Positions 7,851-17,722 of a stretch of 64,000 bases of DNA are shown here, in pieces. The notes below the pieces were generated by a model, which did not search any database, was not told the origin of the DNA, and saw only the letters and a list, made by a program, of their open reading frames with translations. Made by a program: the position numbers and the translations under genes. Origin of the DNA: Candidatus Nanopelagicales bacterium (GTDB lineage Bacteria > Actinomycetota > Actinomycetes > S36-B12); the NCBI GenBank assembly GCA_018402075.1, contig JAGYJP010000002.1, forward strand, positions 558,001 through 622,000, written 5' to 3'. The stretch's first letter is position 1. Each line of letters begins with the position of its first letter.

Positions 7851-9376
7851 CCTATCAGAATCCGCTGAGGTCACCCGAAGACCAGCGACTTCCGAGGGTC
7901 GCGGGACCCTGTTCGCTCGTCCTATTCGGCGTGACGGGCGACCTGTCTCGCAAGAAGGTTATGCCGGCTATTTACGACCTTGCAAATCGCGGATTACTTC
8001 CACCGGGTTTTGCTCTCGTTGGCTTCGCTAGGCGTGACTGGGCCGACCAAGATTTCGCCCAACAAGTTCATGACTCAGTTAAGGAATTTGCTCGCACACC
8101 CTTCTCGGAGGACACGTGGCGCCAATTAGCTTCCGGTATTCGTTTTGTTGACGGCGATTTAACCGATCCGCTCGCCTACCAAAAATTATTAGAGGTGGTG
8201 AAAGAACTAGACGCAACCATGGGTACCGAAGGCAACCATGCGTTTTATCTTTCTATTCCACCGAATCTGTTTCCTGTGGTGCTGGAAAACTTACAAGTTT
8301 CGGGCCTTGCGGGATCCGGAGACGATGGTTCTTGGCGGAGGGTTGTCATCGAGAAGCCATTTGGTCATGATCTCACATCTGCTGAGGAACTCAATTCCCT
8401 AGTAGATCAAGTTTTCCCGCCAGGCAGTGTCTTCCGAATTGATCATTACTTGGGCAAAGAAACAGTCCAAAATATCTTGGCAGTTCGTTTTGCAAACTCC
8501 ATGTTTGAGCCACTTTGGAACAATAATTATGTTGACAACGTGCAAATCACAATGGCGGAGGACATCGGTATCGCTGGCCGTGCTGGCTACTACGACGGTA
8601 TCGGTGCAGCCCGTGATGTCATTCAAAATCACCTCATTCAATTAATGGCACTCACAGCAATGGAAGAACCATTGTCATTTGCCGCTGATGATGTCAGATC
8701 AGAGAAGGAGAAGGTGCTTCGTGCGGTGACGGTGCCTAAAGACATTTCAGCTCATACGGCACGTGGCCAATATGCATCCGGTTGGCAGGGTGGGATTCCA
8801 GTCAAAGGATTTCTGGACGAACATGGAATTTCGGCTGATTCAACGACAGAAACATTCGCGGCAATTCGCCTCAATGTCGAAAATAGGCGTTGGGCTGGTG
8901 TCCCTTTTTATTTAAGAACTGGAAAAAGATTAGGAAGACGCGTTACAGAAGTAGCCATTATTTTTAAACGGGCTCCACACTTACCTTTCACCGAATCTTC
9001 AACCGAAGAGCTCAGCAATAACGCCCTCGTATTTCGAATTCAGCCTGACGAAGGCATCACCGTCCGTTTTGGGTCCAAAGTTCCCGATACAAGCACTATT
9101 CAAGTCCGTGATGTCACAATGGATTTCCAGTATGGAGACTCCTTTGTTGATACGAGCCCAGAAGCATACGAACGCCTGATCCTTGATGTACTTCTCGGGG
9201 ATCCCCCACTGTTTCCACGCCGGGAAGAGGTGGAACTTAGTTGGAAGATTCTTGACCCCATACTCAGTCATTGGTCAATCGAGGGTGCTCCGGAACAGTA
9301 TGCATCCGGAGGTTGGGGGCCTTCCGACGCTAATGAAATGATTCATCGCGATGGTCGTACTTGGCGACGGCCTTAG
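7847..9376 (+). CDS. zwf: Glucose-6-phosphate 1-dehydrogenase
   Basis: The 509-residue enzyme has the N-terminal coenzyme motif GVTGDLSRKK (28-37) and the active-site block RIDHYLGKE (197-205). It oxidises glucose 6-phosphate to 6-phosphogluconolactone and produces NADPH. The GTG start overlaps the tal stop (GTGA). The neighbours opcA and pgl encode its activator partner and the next enzyme. 6-phosphogluconate dehydrogenase is not in the window. Confidence 0.97.
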   Translation: MTYQNPLRSPEDQRLPRVAGPCSLVLFGVTGDLSRKKVMPAIYDLANRGLLPPGFALVGFARRDWADQDFAQQVHDSVKEFARTPFSEDTWRQLASGIRFVDGDLTDPLAYQKLLEVVKELDATMGTEGNHAFYLSIPPNLFPVVLENLQVSGLAGSGDDGSWRRVVIEKPFGHDLTSAEELNSLVDQVFPPGSVFRIDHYLGKETVQNILAVRFANSMFEPLWNNNYVDNVQITMAEDIGIAGRAGYYDGIGAARDVIQNHLIQLMALTAMEEPLSFAADDVRSEKEKVLRAVTVPKDISAHTARGQYASGWQGGIPVKGFLDEHGISADSTTETFAAIRLNVENRRWAGVPFYLRTGKRLGRRVTEVAIIFKRAPHLPFTESSTEELSNNALVFRIQPDEGITVRFGSKVPDTSTIQVRDVTMDFQYGDSFVDTSPEAYERLILDVLLGDPPLFPRREEVELSWKILDPILSHWSIEGAPEQYASGGWGPSDANEMIHRDGRTWRRP

Positions 9377-9393
9377 AGAGTGTGGTTGCCTCA

Positions 9394-10293
9394 ATGATCC
9401 GATTGGAAGATACGAGTGGTGGTGCGGTAGCGGCCGCGATTGCTAAGGAACGACACCGACTTGGCTCGCCGGCGACAGGAATGGTGCTGACGATGCTCAT
9501 ATTGGCCAATGAAGAAGCCCAATCGGATGCAACCGCCGCTGCGGTCTCTGCGGCAAGGGAACACCCGATGCGCATTGTGACACTAATTCCACGGCCTGGA
9601 AGGACTCCACATTCCTTGGATGCCGAGATAGCGGTGGGAGGCGACGATGGCCCTGGAGAGTTGGCTGTCCTTCGCCTGCGCGGCGAGTTGGCCCAACACG
9701 CAAACTCTGTGGCTATTCCCCTTCTCCTCTCCGACACGCCTGTTGTTGCATTCTGGCCATCTAATCCGCCTGAGGCCCCAGCAGAGGATTCGATCGGCAA
9801 ACATGCGCAACTAAGAATCACCGATTCTTTGCAATCGCCAGATCCCATTGCTGAATTGCGTGTGCGCTTTGCCGGATATGTCCCTGGCGATATCGATCTC
9901 ACCTGGACGCGACTGACACCGTGGAGATCGGCTCTTGCCGCAGCCCTCGATAATGAATTGGCAGGGATAGCAAACATCACAATCGTTGCCGACATTAACG
10001 ATCCAAGTGCTCAACTTCTTGCGGCTTGGCTTCGGATGTGCCTCAACTGTGAAACGTCCATCACACAATCGAAAAGTGTCGACATCTTCTCTGTGACTAT
10101 GAGTACTGCCGAAGGCGCTCTAAGTCTCAAGCGCATCGACTCACAGCAGGCGATCTTGAGTAGACCTGGAGTCCCTGATGCGACGATTGGATTACCTGCA
10201 AGAGATCTTGCCACACTACTGAGCGAAGAATTAAAATACCTTAACCCCGACGATACATACGGTGCGGTCCTGGCCACACTCTGTGATTCTTGA
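9394..10293 (+). CDS. opcA: Glucose-6-phosphate dehydrogenase assembly/effector protein OpcA
   Basis: This approximately 299-residue protein aligns by its start (IRLEDTSGGAVA), central WPSNPPEAPAED block and position after zwf with OpcA, a protein found in cyanobacteria and actinobacteria that activates or helps assemble Zwf. I chose the ATG at 9394 because the residues after it match the usual OpcA N terminus. An in-frame TTG at 9361 and a GTG at 9382 would add 11 or 4 residues, the former overlapping zwf. No enzyme motif is visible. Confidence 0.88.
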   Translation: MIRLEDTSGGAVAAAIAKERHRLGSPATGMVLTMLILANEEAQSDATAAAVSAAREHPMRIVTLIPRPGRTPHSLDAEIAVGGDDGPGELAVLRLRGELAQHANSVAIPLLLSDTPVVAFWPSNPPEAPAEDSIGKHAQLRITDSLQSPDPIAELRVRFAGYVPGDIDLTWTRLTPWRSALAAALDNELAGIANITIVADINDPSAQLLAAWLRMCLNCETSITQSKSVDIFSVTMSTAEGALSLKRIDSQQAILSRPGVPDATIGLPARDLATLLSEELKYLNPDDTYGAVLATLCDS

Positions 10294-10303
10294 TGGATGC
10301 TGA

Positions 10304-10990
10304 ATGAAACTTCGACAGGTTTCCCAAGGCAATGACGTTGACATTGCCATAGCAACTTTAGTAGGTGCTCTGCGGGAATGCCCTACTTCTGAGTTGCTCC
10401 ACGTTGTACTCACGGGTGGAAGCACGGGAATAAAGATCAATGCACGACTTTATGAAGTTGCTGGAGCACTTCACGAATCAATCTGGAATCGAGTTCATTT
10501 GTGGTGGGGTGATGAAAGATTCGTCGCTGCTGAATCGCCATTACGAAATGACTACCGAATACAGGAATCACTGGGAATCTTTTTTTCACCTGATCGGGTA
10601 CACCAGGTGGCGTCCACGGACAATTGCAAATCTGTTTCCGAGGCTGCACACCAGTACGCCACTGAGCTGGCAAAATTTGGTTCGCCTAGTCCACACTTCG
10701 CAATTACCTTCCTTGGAGTAGGCCCTGACGGGCATGTTGCATCACTTTTCCCCTACAGCCAACAACTGCATTCAAACAAAGTTTGCGTCTCCGTTGTTGA
10801 TTCTCCAAAGCCACCATCCGAGCGTATTTCCATGACATTCAAGACTTTGAATAGGTCGGAAAGAACATTGCTCTTTGCATCAGGGGCAAATAAAGGGATG
10901 GCTTTGAGGAAATTGCTGTCCCCAATTGGCTCAATCGATGAGATACCTGCGCGAGGTGTAACGGCCGGAATCTTGGAAGTCCTCGCTTAG
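10304..10990 (+). CDS. pgl: 6-phosphogluconolactonase
   Basis: The 228-residue protein has the DevB/Pgl family motifs: VVLTGGSTG near residue 35, LWWGDERFV near 67 and FLGVGPDGHVASLFP near 137. It hydrolyses 6-phosphogluconolactone to 6-phosphogluconate. It is the last gene of the tkt-tal-zwf-opcA-pgl operon, 10 nt after opcA, and its end overlaps the convergent rbpA by 4 nt, leaving no room for a terminator between them. Confidence 0.95.
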   Translation: MKLRQVSQGNDVDIAIATLVGALRECPTSELLHVVLTGGSTGIKINARLYEVAGALHESIWNRVHLWWGDERFVAAESPLRNDYRIQESLGIFFSPDRVHQVASTDNCKSVSEAAHQYATELAKFGSPSPHFAITFLGVGPDGHVASLFPYSQQLHSNKVCVSVVDSPKPPSERISMTFKTLNRSERTLLFASGANKGMALRKLLSPIGSIDEIPARGVTAGILEVLA

Positions 10991-11319
10991 TTGCCCCGTA
11001 GCTTGTCGATTGCTTCTTGCAATATTGCGGCGCCATCCTTGTCTGAGCGCCGCTCTTTCACATACGCAAGGTGAGTCTTGTAGGGCTCAATCTTCGGTGG
11101 TAGCGGTGGATTGTCCTTGTCAGTCCCGGCAGGCAGTCCACATCGAGGGCAATCCCACTCCTCCGGAACTTCTGCCTCAACTGCAAAGCTGGGACGGGAC
11201 TCGTGCTTGCGGCTGCACCAGAAGGACACGAAAAAGCGTGGGGCTGCCTCACCACGTTCAGCTTCGCCCATGGGCCCTGCGCCGACGCGGCTTCCCCGAA
11301 TTGCACTACCACCAGCCAT
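10987..11319 (-). CDS. rbpA: RNA polymerase-binding protein RbpA
   Basis: The 110-residue protein has the RbpA layout: an N-terminal tail, a zinc-finger-like core with Cys35, His39, Cys57 and Cys60 (FWCSRKHE and WDCPRCG), a basic linker and the C-terminal sigma-interaction region THLAYVKERRSDKDG. RbpA is specific to actinobacteria; it binds the principal sigma factor and RNA polymerase and stabilises the open promoter complex. GGAAGG 8 nt before the ATG is a good ribosome-binding site. Its position next to secG-tpiA-pgk-gap is typical for the phylum. Confidence 0.96.
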   Translation of the reverse strand: MAGGSAIRGSRVGAGPMGEAERGEAAPRFFVSFWCSRKHESRPSFAVEAEVPEEWDCPRCGLPAGTDKDNPPLPPKIEPYKTHLAYVKERRSDKDGAAILQEAIDKLRGN

Positions 11320-11370
11320 TTGGCATTCCTTCCAATTATGGACTTGCTCACATACTAATTAAGAGTCTTG

Positions 11371-11395
11371 AAAACAGCACACGTTGGTGCACTGC
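11371..11395 (-). terminator. Probable intrinsic terminator after secG
   Basis: On the reverse strand GCAGTGCAC - CAAC - GTGTGCTGT forms a 9-bp stem with three G-U pairs and a 4-nt loop, followed by TTTT including the last stem base. It lies 8 nt past the secG stop and before rbpA, so it would end the gap-pgk-tpiA-secG transcript. Confidence 0.5.
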
Positions 11396-11402
11396 TCATT
11401 GG

Positions 11403-11651
11403 TTACGAACCTGTTCGCACCAATAGTCCTACCGCCACGATCGATGCTGCCCAAATAAGTCCAAGCCCGACTGTCAACCGGTCAAGATTTTTCTCAGCCA
11501 CCGACGAACCACCCACCGAGGAGCTGACTCCTCCGCCGAACAGATCGGAGAGCCCACCCCCCTTGCCACGATGCAAAAGAATTAGAACGATCAAAAGCAC
11601 GCTCGTAATGATGAGAATAACCGCTAGTGCAATGGTGATGGCATTAATCAT
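11403..11651 (-). CDS. secG: Preprotein translocase subunit SecG
   Basis: An 82-residue protein with two membrane segments (about 5-25 and 58-78) separated by a loop with HRGKGGGLSDLFGGG, the signature of SecG. It is the small accessory subunit of the SecYEG channel. It follows tpiA by 62 nt in the gap-pgk-tpiA-secG order that is common in actinobacteria. Confidence 0.93.
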   Translation of the reverse strand: MINAITIALAVILIITSVLLIVLILLHRGKGGGLSDLFGGGVSSSVGGSSVAEKNLDRLTVGLGLIWAASIVAVGLLVRTGS

Positions 11652-11713
11652 GGCTGGCAGTAAACCTTCCTATCTTCTACTCAAGCGCCCTTAAGGATAA
11701 GTGTTGATCTCGA

Positions 11714-12508
11714 TCAAGCTTCTACTGGGTGCATCCGATACCGAACAATGCCCACAAACTCGTCAGGATCTAAGCTAGCACCGCCGATTAGCGCTCCATC
11801 GATGTCTGGTTGCACCATTATTCCTCCAATATTGTCAGCTTTCACCGAACCGCCATACAAGATCCGGACGGAGGACGCGGTTTCCGGACCCCACGTTTCC
11901 GACACGTGCTGTCGTATCGCGTGGATCACCTCTTGGGCATCTGTAGGAGTGGCAACTGCGCCGGTTCCAATTGCCCAAACGGGTTCATAAGCAATCACGA
12001 GTGAGGCAACCTGCCCTGCTGCGAGTTCAGCTAACGAACCTGAGAGTTGATCGATAATGAAACTCACAGCCTCACCTGACTCCCTGATTTCGAGTCCCTC
12101 GCCCACACACACAATCGGCGTTAGAGCGTGAGTCAGAGCCGCACGCGTTTTGGCATTGACCACATCATTTGTCTCGGCGTGTTGGGTTCGACGCTCACTA
12201 TGGCCGGTGAGGACATAGGTGCAACCCAATTTCGCCAACATGGAGGCTGATATGTCCCCGGTATAGGCCCCTCTATCAAAGGCAGAGAGATCTTGGGCTC
12301 CGTACTGAATTTCGTACTTATCGCCTTCAATCAGCGTTTGTACTGACCGAAGGTCAGTAAATGGTGGAAGTACAGCAATATCAACCGCTTCAAAGTCCGA
12401 TTCGTTGAGAGCAAATGCTAATTTCTGCACTAAGGCTATGGCCTCAAAATGATTAATATTCATTTTCCAGTTACCAGCCATTAGTGGTTGACGGAATTCC
12501 TTGCCCAT
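11714..12508 (-). CDS. tpiA: Triosephosphate isomerase
   Basis: The 264-residue protein carries GNWKMN (substrate-binding Asn and Lys), the catalytic histidine in VLTGHSERR, the catalytic glutamate in [11 protein letters not shown], and the phosphate loop LYGGSVK. It interconverts dihydroxyacetone phosphate and glyceraldehyde 3-phosphate. The ATG overlaps the pgk stop by one base (TAATG), indicating translational coupling. Confidence 0.97.
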   Translation of the reverse strand: MGKEFRQPLMAGNWKMNINHFEAIALVQKLAFALNESDFEAVDIAVLPPFTDLRSVQTLIEGDKYEIQYGAQDLSAFDRGAYTGDISASMLAKLGCTYVLTGHSERRTQHAETNDVVNAKTRAALTHALTPIVCVGEGLEIRESGEAVSFIIDQLSGSLAELAAGQVASLVIAYEPVWAIGTGAVATPTDAQEVIHAIRQHVSETWGPETASSVRILYGGSVKADNIGGIMVQPDIDGALIGGASLDPDEFVGIVRYRMHPVEA

Positions 12509-13700
12509 TAATTACCTTCCAATATTTCCAGCCCTGGTAAAGATTTTCCCTCCAGGAATTCCAGACTCGCGCCACCCCCGGTGCTGATGTGATCAAACTT
12601 AGTGGGATCGACTTTGAGCAGTCGAACGGCAGCCGCTGAATCGCCACCTCCGATTACGGTAAAAGCGCCAGATTGACTCATGGCAATGGCGATATCAAGT
12701 GTCCCCTGTGAAAATGCAGGCATTTCGAAGACTCCCATGGGCCCGTTCCATACCACCGTTTTTGATTGGTTTATGACCGTCGCGAATTGTTCGCGCGTAG
12801 TAGGACCAATATCCAAGCCCATCCAACCATCCGGTATTTGATCAAAGTCCACAACTTGGGTTGCAGAGTCCGGAGCAAATTCTTGTGCCACCACGAAATC
12901 AACAGGGAGCATCAAATTGACTCCTAATTTATTGGCTTTTTCCATGAATTCGCGGACCGCGAAAACAAAGTCAGGTTCCTGAAGTGAATTTCCCACCGAT
13001 AACTGTTTGGCCAAAAGAAATGTAAATGCCATTCCGCCACCAATAAGCAAGTTATTCACTCGAGGCAATAACGAATCGATGACACCCAATTTGTCACTCA
13101 CTTTGCTGCCACCAAGGACAACCGTGTAGGGCCTTGCGGCGTCGTGCAGCAGTGTATTAAAAATTTGGGTCTCCTTCTGTACTAAGAGACCCGCGGCGTT
13201 CGGTAGCAACTCTGCTATTTCTGTAACAGAAGCTTGGGACCGATGCACAACCCCGAAGCCATCTGAGACAAAGTACTGGGCCCATTGCGCCCACTCATTG
13301 GCGAGTGCGACCCGATCAGCGCGAACTTTGCTGGTTTCCCGTGGGTCAAAACGCACATTTTCTAGGAGAGTTACTGATCCAGGAGGCAACTGATTAACTC
13401 CATCATAAATGCTCGCAGGGTTTGTATCGGTAATTATGCCCACGGACTTTCCGGTGAGTTCAGCTAGCCGCTGAGCTACTGGATTCAGTGACATGGATGC
13501 GACAACCTGACCCTTGGGCCTTCCCAAGTGCGCCAAAATCACGACTCTTGCTTGTCGTGCTGTTAAGGCCAAAATAGTAGGAATAGCTGCCTGAATACGA
13601 AGATCGTCCGTGATCACTCCATTGCTGTCCAGGGGTACATTGAAATCGCACCGAAGTGCCACAATTGATCCCTCAACAGGAAGGTCAGATAGAGACCGCA

Positions 13701-13701
<1 letters not shown>
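12508..13701 (-). CDS. pgk: Phosphoglycerate kinase
   Basis: The 397-residue enzyme has the N-terminal block [12 protein letters not shown], the HLGRPKG motif, and the nucleotide-binding motif [10 protein letters not shown] near the C terminus. The ATG at 13701 overlaps the gap stop codon by one base (TAATG) and gives the usual family N terminus; an upstream in-frame ATG at 13761 lies inside gap and would add 20 unrelated residues. It makes ATP from 1,3-bisphosphoglycerate and sits between gap and tpiA. Confidence 0.97.
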
Positions 13702-14711
<1,010 letters not shown>

Positions 14712-14717
14712 TCAATT

Positions 14718-14729
14718 GTAAACGTTTGC
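14718..14729. promoter_or_regulatory. LacI-type operator-like palindrome upstream of gap
   Basis: GTAAACGTTTGC is palindromic at 10 of 12 positions around a central CG, the form of LacI/GalR-family operators. It lies 16-27 bp before the gap ATG, where a repressor could block initiation. No LacI-family gene is in the window, so the regulator is unknown. Confidence 0.3.
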
Positions 14730-14739
14730 AGCGCACGTG

Positions 14740-14751
14740 AATTCGCGAATT
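14740..14751. promoter_or_regulatory. 12-bp perfect palindrome AATTCGCGAATT upstream of gap
   Basis: The 12 bases are a perfect palindrome, 38-49 bp before the gap start and 22 bp from the LacI-like palindrome (centre to centre). The spacer contains no other feature I can name. Confidence 0.3.
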
Positions 14752-14814
14752 TCCCCATGGGTAACGCTAGTGCAAACCCCCTGGCTTGGCGTAATCGCCC
14801 ACCCACACTCTCCC

Positions 14815-15795
14815 TCAATCAGTTACCCCGGCAGCGCTAACGGCTGATTCTGTATCGGGGATACCCAGATCCGCGGCTCTTTTGTCAGCGAGGGCCAGCA
14901 GGCGCCTTATTCGACCAGCGATGGCATCTTTGGTCATGGGCGGATCACTTAGCGCTCCCAGTTCTTCCAAGCTCGCCTGTTGATGTTCCATCCGCAGTCG
15001 TCCGGCAACAACTAGGTGGTCAGGAACATCTGATCCCAAAATCTCCAAGGCTCTTTGAACCCTGGCACCAGCTGCTACCGCGGCCCGTGCGCTCCTTCGC
15101 AAATTTGCGTCGTCAAAATTCGCAAGCCTATTGGCGGTGGCACGAACTTCGCGTCGCATGCGACGCTCTTCCCATGCCATCATGGATTCGTGCGCTCCCA
15201 ACTTAGTGAGCATCGCACCAATAGCATCGCCGTCCCGAATCACGACACGGTCTACACCACGAACTTCACGTGACTTGGATGCAATGCCCAACCGCCGTGC
15301 AGCTCCCACAAGTGCTAGTGCTGCCTCTGGTCCTGGTGAAGTGATCTCTAAAGAAGATGAACGACCAGGCTCCGTGAGCGATCCATGTGCCAAAAAAGCT
15401 CCACGCCAGGCAGAAATGCAGTCGCATAAGGCTCCCGCAACAATGGCCGGCGGTAAACCGCGAACTGGTCGACCGCTGGCATCAACAATTCCGGTTTGCC
15501 GAGCTAGTGCTTCTCCGCCGTTCACCACTCGAACCAAATACCGTGTCCCTTTTTTAATTCCGGTGCCCTGCACCATCGCGATATCACTTTCGTGACCATA
15601 AATATCGAAAATATCTTTGCGCAATCTGCGAGCTGCAGCACCAGTATCAAGATCCGCCTCGACGACAATTTGTCGATTGACTATGTGCAGACCGCTAGCG
15701 AATCTGAGGATAGTTGATACTTCAGCCTTGCGACAACACGCTTTGGTGACCTCGACTCGGCTCAGTTCATCTTTTACTTCAGCTGTCATTGCCAT
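14815..15795 (-). CDS. whiA: DNA-binding protein WhiA
   Basis: The 326-residue protein has the two-part WhiA fold: an N-terminal degenerate LAGLIDADG-like domain (about 20-215) and a C-terminal helix-turn-helix (about 250-310, [19 protein letters not shown]). WhiA is conserved in Gram-positive bacteria and in streptomycetes activates sporulation septation with WhiB; in non-sporulating relatives it acts in division or chromosome segregation. The ATG lies inside the end of yvcK (10-nt overlap) with AGAGG upstream, so it is coupled to the rapZ-yvcK transcript. Confidence 0.95.
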   Translation of the reverse strand: MAMTAEVKDELSRVEVTKACCRKAEVSTILRFASGLHIVNRQIVVEADLDTGAAARRLRKDIFDIYGHESDIAMVQGTGIKKGTRYLVRVVNGGEALARQTGIVDASGRPVRGLPPAIVAGALCDCISAWRGAFLAHGSLTEPGRSSSLEITSPGPEAALALVGAARRLGIASKSREVRGVDRVVIRDGDAIGAMLTKLGAHESMMAWEERRMRREVRATANRLANFDDANLRRSARAAVAAGARVQRALEILGSDVPDHLVVAGRLRMEHQQASLEELGALSDPPMTKDAIAGRIRRLLALADKRAADLGIPDTESAVSAAGVTD

Positions 15796-16793
15796 GCGGT
15801 GCCTCTTTTCATTGCCCGAACCTTATCGAATGCATTAGCTAGTAGAACGGGGTCATGCGATTGTGGTGATTGAGCCAATGTCGACCACAGCACCGTGCCA
15901 CCTAGTTGGTGAGCGGCCCTGTCGAAGTCAGCGTGGTTGGTAACAAATGCGGGGTCCGCAATAACGACATCTATTGGTATATCGGTGGCTAGTTCATTCC
16001 ACGATTGCAAATAGTCAATCGAGTTGTAAGCAGATGTCTCACCGGTCTGGGGTGCAAGATTAACCACCAAAATTTTCCTACCCATATTGGAACGCACTGC
16101 CGAGTAAATGTCCATGATCATCAGGTGAGGCACCACCGATGTGAACCATGAACCCGGCCCAAACACAAGAAAATCAGAATCATGAATAGCCGAAATGACC
16201 TGCGTACTCACTGCTGGCGAAGACGGCTCGAGTGCGATGCTTAATACTTCACCATCTGTACGTGCAACGGCAACTTGCCCAATTATTTCATTAATAGTAT
16301 GTGTTTCAAGGGCCTGATCATTCATTTGGACTTTTGCTGAGATGGCGGTGGGTTCAATACTCGAAGGGAGAACTCTTCCTTGAACATTGAGCAAGGATCC
16401 CAAGACCGCGATGCCCTCTACCGTAGAAAAACCATGATTCCATAATGCGGTTAGTAAAATATTCCCAACTGCGTGCCCTGCCAGGTCGGAATCTGAAGAT
16501 GGATCAAACCGATATTGCAATAGTTCTTCCACAGAAAAATCAACGCTAGATAGTTGGATCCGCCTATCTAGTGGACACAATGCGGCTAAAGCCATTCTCA
16601 AATCCCCCGGCGGCACAATAGGGAAACTTTCCCGGAGTCGCCCGCTGGAACCGCCATTGTCGGAAACACCCACAATGGCGGTGATATCAATGACTTCTCC
16701 AGATTCTTGTGACCTCTGCTTCAGATGATTGAGGGCGCGCAATGTCGCATAAAGACCGTGACCACCACCGAAACCCGTAAAACGCTGGATCAC
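15786..16793 (-). CDS. yvcK: YvcK/GlmR family UDP-sugar-binding protein (CofD-like)
   Basis: The 335-residue protein shows the YvcK-type motifs [15 protein letters not shown] at the start and [13 protein letters not shown] near residue 43, followed by PPGDLRMAL. Members bind UDP-GlcNAc and adjust carbon use and cell-wall synthesis. It lies between rapZ and whiA, the standard order in Gram-positives. The GTG start overlaps the rapZ TAG stop by one base. Confidence 0.92.
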   Translation of the reverse strand: MIQRFTGFGGGHGLYATLRALNHLKQRSQESGEVIDITAIVGVSDNGGSSGRLRESFPIVPPGDLRMALAALCPLDRRIQLSSVDFSVEELLQYRFDPSSDSDLAGHAVGNILLTALWNHGFSTVEGIAVLGSLLNVQGRVLPSSIEPTAISAKVQMNDQALETHTINEIIGQVAVARTDGEVLSIALEPSSPAVSTQVISAIHDSDFLVFGPGSWFTSVVPHLMIMDIYSAVRSNMGRKILVVNLAPQTGETSAYNSIDYLQSWNELATDIPIDVVIADPAFVTNHADFDRAAHQLGGTVLWSTLAQSPQSHDPVLLANAFDKVRAMKRGTAWQ

Positions 16794-17662
16794 TACTCCC
16801 GACCCAAATCTCGGTGGAAGACAACAGCATCAATTCCTCTGAATCGAAGTCTTTCGGCCAATGCTTCTGACATAGCGACACTTCGGTGCTTCCCACCCGT
16901 GCAACCAATAGCTACTGTCACCAGCCTTTTCCCTTCACGCAGGTATCCTTCCTGAGCGATAGCAATAAGCGATTCAAAACTTGTGAGAAAATCCTCAGCC
17001 CCGGGACGCTCCAACACGCTGACCGCGACGGCCTGATCTTGACCCGTCAAAGGACGCAAATGTTCGTCCCAATAAGGGTTCGGCAGAAATCGGACGTCGG
17101 CCACAGTGTCAGCATCAACAGGAATCCCGTATTTGAATCCAAATGACAGCACGGTGACATGGATATCAGAATCTGAATCAAGACTAAAGACCGACTCAAT
17201 CCGCCGCCGTAGGTCATGGACGTTAAGGGCGGTCGTGTCGATTACAAGATCTGCTACCCCGCGAATATCTTGTAGAAGTTCCCTCTCGCGCATAAGTCCA
17301 TCGATGATTCTTTGCTCCCTTTGTAAAGGGTGCGGTCGCCGGGAAGACTCAAATCTTCGAACCAAGCTTTCATCTGAAGCCTCCAAGAAAATAATATTTA
17401 TTTGAGTATCGCCCGTAGCAACTTCCGCCAACGAATCACTCAACTGTGCAAAAAAGGAACCACTTCGAGTATCAACCACCACTGCCATGCGACGAACGTC
17501 AGCACTTGTGCGAGCCAACTCGATAGCTCCCGCCATCAGCTTAGGAGGCAAGTTATCAATGACAAACCAACCGAGATCCTCCAGCGCGCGAGCGGCCGTT
17601 GTGCGTCCCGCCCCGCTCATTCCTGTGAGAACGGTCAACTCAAAATGATTCTCTGGTGTCAT
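16793..17662 (-). CDS. rapZ: RapZ/YvcJ family nucleotide-binding protein
   Basis: The 289-residue protein has a Walker A-like GMSGAGRTT near residue 14, FVIDNLPP, and the C-terminal domain with YGIPVDADTVADVRFLPNPYW and the GCTGGKHRSVA motif, all typical of RapZ/YvcJ. In enterobacteria RapZ controls glmS through small RNAs; in Gram-positives the role is less clear but the link to yvcK suggests cell-wall precursor control. AGGAGGTGA 2 nt before the ATG makes this one of the strongest ribosome-binding sites in the window. Confidence 0.93.
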   Translation of the reverse strand: MTPENHFELTVLTGMSGAGRTTAARALEDLGWFVIDNLPPKLMAGAIELARTSADVRRMAVVVDTRSGSFFAQLSDSLAEVATGDTQINIIFLEASDESLVRRFESSRRPHPLQREQRIIDGLMRERELLQDIRGVADLVIDTTALNVHDLRRRIESVFSLDSDSDIHVTVLSFGFKYGIPVDADTVADVRFLPNPYWDEHLRPLTGQDQAVAVSVLERPGAEDFLTSFESLIAIAQEGYLREGKRLVTVAIGCTGGKHRSVAMSEALAERLRFRGIDAVVFHRDLGRE

Positions 17663-17722
17663 GTCACCTCCTCGGGGGCTATAAACGAACCTTTCGCGAC
17701 AAGAAAAACGTTACCTGATCCG

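Noticed and set aside
9330..9995. Long open frame (221 codons) on the reverse strand opposite opcA
   Set aside because: It mirrors the opcA frame, is rich in Ser/Ala/Arg without motifs, and opcA has clear family similarity and operon context.
15131..15595. Forward open frame of 154 codons inside whiA
   Set aside because: Antisense to whiA, Ser/Arg/Pro rich, with no ribosome-binding site or recognisable domain.
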